Assembly: GCF_000526915.1 (NCBI RefSeq)
Contig: NZ_JAGZ01000007.1
Coordinates: forward strand, 1 to 64,000
From: Mycobacterium genavense ATCC 51234
GTDB taxonomy: Bacteria > Actinomycetota > Actinomycetes > Mycobacteriales > Mycobacteriaceae
Direction: 5' to 3'
DNA: 64,000 nt
Positions 58,858-64,000 of the stretch are shown piece after piece. Every line of letters starts with the position of its first letter. The stretch's first letter is position 1. The position numbers and the translations under genes are program-made. The notes under the pieces were generated by a model, which saw nothing but the letters and a program-made list of their open reading frames with translations, was not told where the DNA came from and ran no database searches.

Positions 58858-60240
58858 TCAGTGCGGGTCCCCGGGTCCGCGTTGCGGTAGCTGCACCGGC
58901 TCGACGTTCGGCGTCCCCAGCGTCGAGGCGAGCCATGGCAACGCCGCGTCGAACGCCTGGGCGGCGAACGGCCAGTCGTGTTTGCCGGGCTGTGTCACCA
59001 CCGCGCACCCGATCCCGTTGGCCCCGGCGATGGTGCACAGCGCATGGGCGGCGGCGTCCTGGCCCTCCGGATTGGCCGCGGCGGTGCTCCCGAGGGCGGG
59101 GTTGGCCGCCTGCGCGACGTTGTGTGCACCGGGCGGGGTGGGGATGTCGAACCATCCCGACAATCCGGTGTAGCGGCCGTGTCGAGTCATCACGGCGATC
59201 GGGTCGAAGTCCGCCCACGCGGCGGTGTGGCCGCCGAACAGCTCCGCGATGGTCTGTTCGTTACTGCCGATGTTGGGCCGCAGGTCGCCGGCGATGTCCA
59301 CGAAGGCACTGAACAACTCCGGATGCATGACGGCGAGGGTGATGGCACACGTTCCGCCCATCGACCATCCGGCGACACCCCAACTGGCGCGGTCGGCGCT
59401 GACACCGAAGTTGGAAACCATGAACGGCACCACGTCTTTGGTCAGATGATCGGCGGCGTTGCCGCGGCGCCCGTTGACGCATTCGGTGTCGTTGTCGAAC
59501 GATCCGGTGGGGTCGGGGAACACGAAGACCGGGGCAAAACCGTGATGGCGAGCGGCGAAGCCGTCGATCGCGGTGAATGCGCCGCCGGGTCCCAGCCAGT
59601 CGCGAGGCAGATTGAACGCCGAGCCGAGCATCATGACCGTCGGCAGCCGGGGCGGCGGATTGGTGTTGAACCACGCCGGGGGCAGATAGACTAGTTCCTG
59701 GCGGTGCGGAAAACCGGAGGCGTCGGCGTCGATGTTGACCGGCACCACCACGCCCTTGTCCGGTTTGGTGCCGGCGACCTGCATCGCGGTGACCTGCAGC
59801 CTGTCGATCTGATCGGGCAGCGGCGCCGACGTCAGCTGATTCCACGCCGCCAGCACGGTCGGGAAATAGCCCACCCACAGGTTCAGCGACATACCCGCGC
59901 ACAACACACACAGCGGAACGGCGAGGAACGCCAGAGCCCGCCGCCACCAGCGGGCGCCGTTCCACCCCAGCACCAGCACCGTGGCCGTCAATCCGCTCAT
60001 CGCGATCCACAGCCACAGGGACTTCGGTGCCGGGTCGCCGGCGACGCCGAGCGAGACGATGTACCAGTACGCCAGGGCGGCGACGGCGGCCGCGGCGATC
60101 AGGGCCACCGGCAGCGCGCGCCGCAACCAGCTGGGCCTGCGCCAGTCGATCACGATCAGCGCGACGAGCAACGCGAGTGCCTGCGCCGCGAGTGGCAACC
60201 AGCCGTGCAGCAGGGACAGTTCTCCGAGAAATCGGGGCAA
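58858..60240 (-). CDS. Membrane-bound esterase with antigen-85-like hydrolase domain
   Basis: Four or so membrane helices at the N-terminus (about 1-135) precede an extracytoplasmic alpha/beta hydrolase domain of the esterase-D/antigen 85 superfamily. The nucleophile elbow is WGVAGWSMGGTCAITLAVMH; the acid and His probably lie in the region ending VTQPGKHDWPFAAQAF. A TTG start at 60240 (LPRFLGELSLLHGW) has AAGG upstream; a TTG at 60285 is possible. Length is about 460 residues. Its likely role is in cell-envelope lipid or ester metabolism. Confidence 0.85.
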   Translation of the reverse strand: MPRFLGELSLLHGWLPLAAQALALLVALIVIDWRRPSWLRRALPVALIAAAAVAALAYWYIVSLGVAGDPAPKSLWLWIAMSGLTATVLVLGWNGARWWRRALAFLAVPLCVLCAGMSLNLWVGYFPTVLAAWNQLTSAPLPDQIDRLQVTAMQVAGTKPDKGVVVPVNIDADASGFPHRQELVYLPPAWFNTNPPPRLPTVMMLGSAFNLPRDWLGPGGAFTAIDGFAARHHGFAPVFVFPDPTGSFDNDTECVNGRRGNAADHLTKDVVPFMVSNFGVSADRASWGVAGWSMGGTCAITLAVMHPELFSAFVDIAGDLRPNIGSNEQTIAELFGGHTAAWADFDPIAVMTRHGRYTGLSGWFDIPTPPGAHNVAQAANPALGSTAAANPEGQDAAAHALCTIAGANGIGCAVVTQPGKHDWPFAAQAFDAALPWLASTLGTPNVEPVQLPQRGPGDPH

Positions 60241-60285
60241 ACGTGCAGACCTTCGAAAACTATGGAACCCGGTTGGCCAGACCAA

Positions 60286-62505
60286 CTATCCCATATCGCC
60301 CAACCGGTCCGTGCTCGCGAACGAGCGCAGTCGCAGGCTGTTGCCGACGACAAAGACGCTGGAAAACGCCATCGCCGCTCCCGCCAGCATCGGGTTGAGC
60401 AGGCCCAGTGCGGCCAGCGGAATCGCGGCCACGTTGTAGCCGAACGCCCAAAACAGGTTCGTCTTGATCGTGGCCAACGTCTTGCGGGAGAGCCGGATCG
60501 CGTCCCCGGCAGCGCGCAGGTCGCCGCGCACCAGCGTCAGGTCGGCGGCCTCGATCGCCACGTCCGCGCCGGTGCCCATCGCGATCCCCAGATCGGCGGT
60601 GGCCAGGGCGGCGGCGTCGTTGACCCCGTCGCCGACCATCGCGACGACCTTGCCGTCGGATTGCAGACGCCGTATTACCGCGACCTTGTCGGCGGGCATG
60701 ACCTCGGCGATGACGTGCGCGATCCGCAGCTCGCCGGCGATGTGGTCGGCCACGATCTCGTTGTCACCGGTCAGCAGGACCGGCGTCAGTCCGAGCCGCT
60801 TGAACTGCCGGATGGCCTCGGCGCTGGTGGGCTTGACGGTGTCGGCGATCACCAGGATCCCGCGGGCGCTGCCGTCCCAGCCCACCGCGACGGCGGTCTT
60901 GCCCTCGCTCTCGGCGCGGCGTTTGGCCTCAGCGACCGCGGGGGTCAGGCACAGCGACCAATCGGCCAGCAGGGCGTTGCGGCCGACAACGACGGCGTGG
61001 CCGTCGACGACGCCTTGCACGCCCTTGCCTTCGACGCTCATGAAGTCGTCGGGCGTCGGCAGGGGGCCGAGCTCGGCGCCGGCGGCCTTGGAGATCGCTT
61101 GGGCGACAGGGTGTTCGGAGGCATCCTCGAGTGCTCCGGCGTAGCGCAGCAGGATGGCGCGGTCGGTGCCCGGGGCGGCGACGACGTCGACAAGGGCCAT
61201 CTTGCCGGTGGTCACCGTGCCGGTTTTGTCGAGCACGATCGTGTCGACCTTGCGGGTGGACTCCAACACCTCGGGCCCTTTGATCAAGACGCCGAGTTGG
61301 GCCGCGCGACCCGTTCCGACCAACAGGGCGGTCGGTGTCGCCAGCCCCAGCGCGCACGCGCAGGCGATGATCAGCACCGCGACCGCCGCCGTGAACGCCG
61401 CGGCGACGGGGAAGCCGGCGACGAGCCACGCCACCAGCGTGGCCACCGCGATCGCGATGACGATCGGAACGAAGACGCCGGACACGCGGTCCGCCAGCCG
61501 CTGCACCTTGGCCTTGCCGGACTGCGCGGCCTCGACCAGCTTGGCCATCTGTGCCAGCTGGGTGTCCCCGCCGACCCGGGTGGCACGCACGACCAGACGT
61601 CCGCCCGCGTTGACGGTGGCACCGGTGACGACGTCGCCCTCGCCGACCTCGATCGGCACGGACTCGCCGGTCAGCATCGACGCGTCGACCGCCGACGAGC
61701 CGGAGACGACGACCCCGTCGGTCGCGATCTTCTCGCCGGGACGCACGACGAAGTCGTCGCCGACGTTGAGCTGCTCGACCGGGATGCGAAGCTCGACGCC
61801 CGGGCCGTCGGGACGCAGCATGTCGCGGCGCAACACGGCGACGTCCTTGGAGCGGTGCTCGAAGTAGCGGCCGGCCAGGACAAACAGGGTCACGCCCGCG
61901 GCCACTTCGAGGTAGATGTTGCCGGTGCCGTCGCCGGGCGTGACGGTCAGTGTGAAGCCGTGGTGCAGGTGCGGATGCCCGGCGGTGCCGAAGAACAGCG
62001 CATACAGCGACCAGAGGAACACCGACAGGGTCCCTATCGACACCAGCGTGTCCATCGTGGCGGCGCCGTGCGTGAGGTTGGCCCATGCGGCGGCGTGAAA
62101 CGGCCGACCCGCCCACACCACCACCGGCGCGGCCAGTGCCAGCGATGCCCACTGCCAGTTGCGGAACTGCAGTACGGGGATCATCGCCATCGCGATCACG
62201 GGCGTGGCAAGCACCATCGCGGTGACCAGCCGGCTACGCAGCGAGGCCAGCTCGCGGTCGTCGTCGGTCGGTTCGGTCTGCGGTTGCGGCAGTGCGGCGG
62301 TGTAGCCGGCCTTTTCCACCTCGTCGACCAGCAACTGCGGGTTGTAGCCCGCCGGGACCGCGACCGACGCCCGCTCCAGTGCGAAATTCACGGTCGCCGT
62401 CACGCCGTCGAATTTGTTCTGCGCCTTTTCCAGCCGCGCCGCGCAGGAGGCACACGTCATCCCGGTGATGTTCAACTCCAGGTTGCTGACCGCGCTCGTG
62501 GTCAT
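60286..62505 (-). CDS. Heavy-metal (copper-type) P1B ATPase with altered CPC motif
   Basis: This is a 739-residue metal-exporting ATPase. An N-terminal HMA domain has [13 protein letters not shown]. Eight helices are expected; the actuator loop is ASMLTGES, the phosphorylation site [10 protein letters not shown] and the hinge [12 protein letters not shown]. The transmembrane metal motif, CPC in copper pumps, reads CAC here ([13 protein letters not shown]), because the proline codon CCG is GCG; this should damage metal transport. The ATG at 62505 follows GAAAGGAG. CsoR-like sites lie upstream. Confidence 0.93.
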   Translation of the reverse strand: MTTSAVSNLELNITGMTCASCAARLEKAQNKFDGVTATVNFALERASVAVPAGYNPQLLVDEVEKAGYTAALPQPQTEPTDDDRELASLRSRLVTAMVLATPVIAMAMIPVLQFRNWQWASLALAAPVVVWAGRPFHAAAWANLTHGAATMDTLVSIGTLSVFLWSLYALFFGTAGHPHLHHGFTLTVTPGDGTGNIYLEVAAGVTLFVLAGRYFEHRSKDVAVLRRDMLRPDGPGVELRIPVEQLNVGDDFVVRPGEKIATDGVVVSGSSAVDASMLTGESVPIEVGEGDVVTGATVNAGGRLVVRATRVGGDTQLAQMAKLVEAAQSGKAKVQRLADRVSGVFVPIVIAIAVATLVAWLVAGFPVAAAFTAAVAVLIIACACALGLATPTALLVGTGRAAQLGVLIKGPEVLESTRKVDTIVLDKTGTVTTGKMALVDVVAAPGTDRAILLRYAGALEDASEHPVAQAISKAAGAELGPLPTPDDFMSVEGKGVQGVVDGHAVVVGRNALLADWSLCLTPAVAEAKRRAESEGKTAVAVGWDGSARGILVIADTVKPTSAEAIRQFKRLGLTPVLLTGDNEIVADHIAGELRIAHVIAEVMPADKVAVIRRLQSDGKVVAMVGDGVNDAAALATADLGIAMGTGADVAIEAADLTLVRGDLRAAGDAIRLSRKTLATIKTNLFWAFGYNVAAIPLAALGLLNPMLAGAAMAFSSVFVVGNSLRLRSFASTDRLGDMG

Positions 62506-62517
62506 GACGCTCCTTTC

Positions 62518-62569
62518 ATATACCCCCTGGGGTAGAAAGCACGCATACCCTTATACACCCCCGGGGTAT
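62518..62569. promoter_or_regulatory. CsoR-like operators upstream of the metal ATPase gene
   Basis: TACCCCCTGGGGTA (62521-62534) is a perfect 6-2-6 palindrome of the C-tract/G-tract type bound by copper-sensing CsoR repressors. A second, imperfect copy ATACACCCCCGGGGTAT lies at 62553-62569. The first site is just upstream of the ribosome binding site. No csoR gene is in the window. Confidence 0.72.
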
Positions 62570-62629
62570 CGTCGTCAAGGCCGTGTCGCTGCGGTGTTCG
62601 CCTGCGATTCTGCCTGGTCGGCGGTGTAG

Positions 62630-62827
62630 GGCCGATTTCGGGGCGCCCGACCGCTTCATCGGCTCGGCGTCGGCACCACCGCTGCGCTGCAACTGCCACG
62701 CGAGTTCGCCACGAAGGTCGGCGTCGTGCTGCGCGAAGAGGTCACCCGGCTGACCAAATCCGGCCTGTGGCCGGCGCGCTTCGCGTCCTCGCCGGTGTGG
62801 GATCCGGCTATTCCGGAGCCGCGATAG
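62630..62827 (+). pseudogene. C-terminal fragment of an unknown gene
   Basis: An open frame without a start codon ends in the protein-like stretch [20 protein letters not shown] and then [20 protein letters not shown]. It follows the metal-ATPase promoter region and stops 37 bases before the SRPBCC gene, so it may be what is left of a gene cotranscribed with it. The rest of 62506-62864 holds only the CsoR-like sites. Confidence 0.35.
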
Positions 62828-62864
62828 CCGGGGCTACTGCCCGGTAGGTGGAAGGAGAGACATC

Positions 62865-63338
62865 ATGACCGTCGTCATCGTCGACGCGGGGCCCCATCAG
62901 GTGAGCCGCTCGGTCGACGTGGCCGCGCCGGCCGCCGAGCTCTACGAGATGGCCGCCGATCCCTGCCGTCATCGCGAGCTGGATGGGTCGGGCACCGTGC
63001 AGCGCAACATCAAAGCGCCGGAAACACTGGTCGTGGGGTCGAAGTTCGCGACGGCCATGAAGATGCTGGGCGTCCCGTATCGGATCACCAGCACGGTGAC
63101 CGAGCTCAAACCGCACGAACTGGTCGAATGGCGCCATCCGCTGAGCCATCGCTGGCGGTGGAAGTTCGAGCCGCTGTCTCCCACTCTGACCCGCGTCACC
63201 GAGACCTTCGACTACCGCGACGCGGGCACGTTGAAGAAGAAATTGAAGTACTACGAGCGGATGGGGTTTGCGAAAGCCAACGCGTCGGGGATCGAGGCGA
63301 CGCTGGCCAAGTTGCGCGACCGCTACGCCGCGAAGTAG
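62865..63338 (+). CDS. SRPBCC (polyketide cyclase/dehydrase) family protein
   Basis: This 157-residue START-like ligand-binding protein has the family opening [20 protein letters not shown] and the beta-strand core [18 protein letters not shown]. The ATG at 62865 follows an excellent GGAAGGAGAG site. It is probably a lipid or hydrophobic-ligand binding protein; its function is unknown. Its end overlaps the restored 3' end of the convergent PPOX gene. Confidence 0.88.
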   Translation: MTVVIVDAGPHQVSRSVDVAAPAAELYEMAADPCRHRELDGSGTVQRNIKAPETLVVGSKFATAMKMLGVPYRITSTVTELKPHELVEWRHPLSHRWRWKFEPLSPTLTRVTETFDYRDAGTLKKKLKYYERMGFAKANASGIEATLAKLRDRYAAK

Positions 63339-63893
63339 GTAGGCCGGATCGTCGGCGTCCCACGCGACCAGCCCGGACACCCAATGGGTCAACTGCTCGA
63401 CCTGATCGTTGTGGTGCAGATGGCGTGGCGGTGTTGCGAACGTCGAGTAAGGACGGCACCGCATGACGATGCGGGTTTCCCGTTCGCACATGGCCGCCAC
63501 GGCCGGCCGCGCCTCTTCACCGAGTGGTTGGCCCGACATCCGGCCGGCGACCGCCATCATCACGTCGACCGCAAAGTCACGATCGTCGTCGAGCGCGGCA
63601 TCCGCATAGACCTGGAGATAGGTGAACGGCCACCGCTCGTCCAGGACACACAGGCTGACCTTGCCGTCGCGTGCGATCACGCGAGCCTTGCCGCGGCCGG
63701 CCATCGTGGCGACCAACAGTTCGTCGGTGTCGGTGGTGATGTAGTAGACCACCGACATCGCCGGGCCGTCGCTGCGGCGGCGGTAGCCGAACACGCAGGT
63801 GCGGTGGGTCCGGACGAACTCCCGCCGCTCCGAGGGCAGCATGTCGCGGTCGGTCGGAGCGGTGTAGGGCGCAGCGGCCAGCGGCAGCAACAT
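63323..63893 (-). CDS. Pyridoxamine-phosphate-oxidase-fold (PPOX/F420-type) protein, C-terminus shifted by a 4-bp duplication
   Basis: This is a split-barrel flavin or F420-binding protein, about 190 residues. Conserved elements are [20 protein letters not shown] and [20 protein letters not shown]. Near 63340 the tandem GTAGGTAG (CTAC duplicated on the coding strand) shifts the frame, so that the expected end AYFAA-stop at 63323 is missed and the frame runs on, antisense through the SRPBCC gene, to 62808. The start is uncertain: 63893, 63842 or 63974. Confidence 0.75.
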
Positions 63894-64000
63894 GCGAAAT
63901 ATTCTCGTTGTCAGTGGTATTGACCCCTCAACTATTTTTGGATACAGTGTGACCATTAATAATGACCCTGTCAAGCCGCCGCCGGCCCGCTCCCGCGGAC

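Noticed and set aside
59704..62535. A 943-codon open frame antisense to the metal ATPase and membrane esterase
   Set aside because: It is rich in Arg, Gly, Gln and Asp and mirrors two well-recognised genes; a high-GC antisense artefact.

Overview
The window is high-GC actinobacterial DNA and reads as Mycobacterium. The GyrB is of mycobacterial type. Mycofactocin-type SDR and F420/LLM-type oxidoreductases, a two-domain FadE, an Eis-like acetyltransferase, a DUF1707 membrane protein, many small TetR regulators and a PrrB-like sensor remnant all fit that genus. The species cannot be named from the sequence alone.

Layout. (1) 1-2427: gyrB (5' end outside the window) facing a DUF202 membrane protein; gyrA does not follow. 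(2) 2662-5787: an intact sulfonate/taurine-type ABC importer operon (binding protein with an unusual C-terminal extension, permease, ATPase). (3) 5817-7734: a SulP permease broken by a stop codon and a frameshift. (4) 7.9-20.7 kb: redox and lipid-type accessory genes (transglutaminase-like, SDR, P450, ketopantoate-reductase-like, FAD monooxygenase, LLM oxidoreductases, Nudix), with TetR genes that often sit next to a clear palindromic operator. (5) 20.8-25.8 kb: an esterase, an MFS exporter and a second, decaying sulfonate-type ABC operon. (6) 25.8-33.4 kb: dehydrogenase, hydrolases, Eis-like and FadE genes, class I aldolase, DUF1707 protein. (7) 33.5-43.3 kb: a complete selenocysteine locus. 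It holds a formate dehydrogenase alpha subunit whose Sec is encoded by an in-frame TGA followed by a SECIS hairpin, its FeS and NrfD-like membrane subunits, selD, tRNA-Sec (anticodon TCA), selA and selB. (8) 43.4-47.7 kb: an FAD oxidoreductase, then truncated or broken remnants (PrrB-like sensor, MFS C-terminal half, phosphonate-associated alcohol dehydrogenase, PhnM). (9) 48.5-54.9 kb: a fatty-acid/steroid-type cluster (TetR, two-domain FadE, lipid-transfer thiolase, OB-fold protein, sulfotransferase, alpha/beta hydrolase), partly broken. (10) 55-64 kb: TetR, PHB-depolymerase-like lipoprotein, MarR, polysaccharide deacetylase, membrane esterase, a heavy-metal P1B ATPase with CsoR-like operators, SRPBCC and PPOX proteins.

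Two signals dominate. The first is the selenocysteine locus, which is self-contained: it carries the Sec protein, its recoding element, the Sec tRNA, the selenium donor enzyme, the Sec synthase and the special elongation factor, all open apart from the TGA that must be read as Sec. The second is heavy gene decay elsewhere. About twenty genes carry in-frame stops, frameshifts or deletion junctions. Stops such as TGG-to-TGA and CAG-to-TAG cannot be produced by indel sequencing errors, so at least part of the decay is probably real. It would fit a lineage losing genes, but read support must be checked. Against that background the preservation of the formate dehydrogenase/Sec block suggests it is still used.
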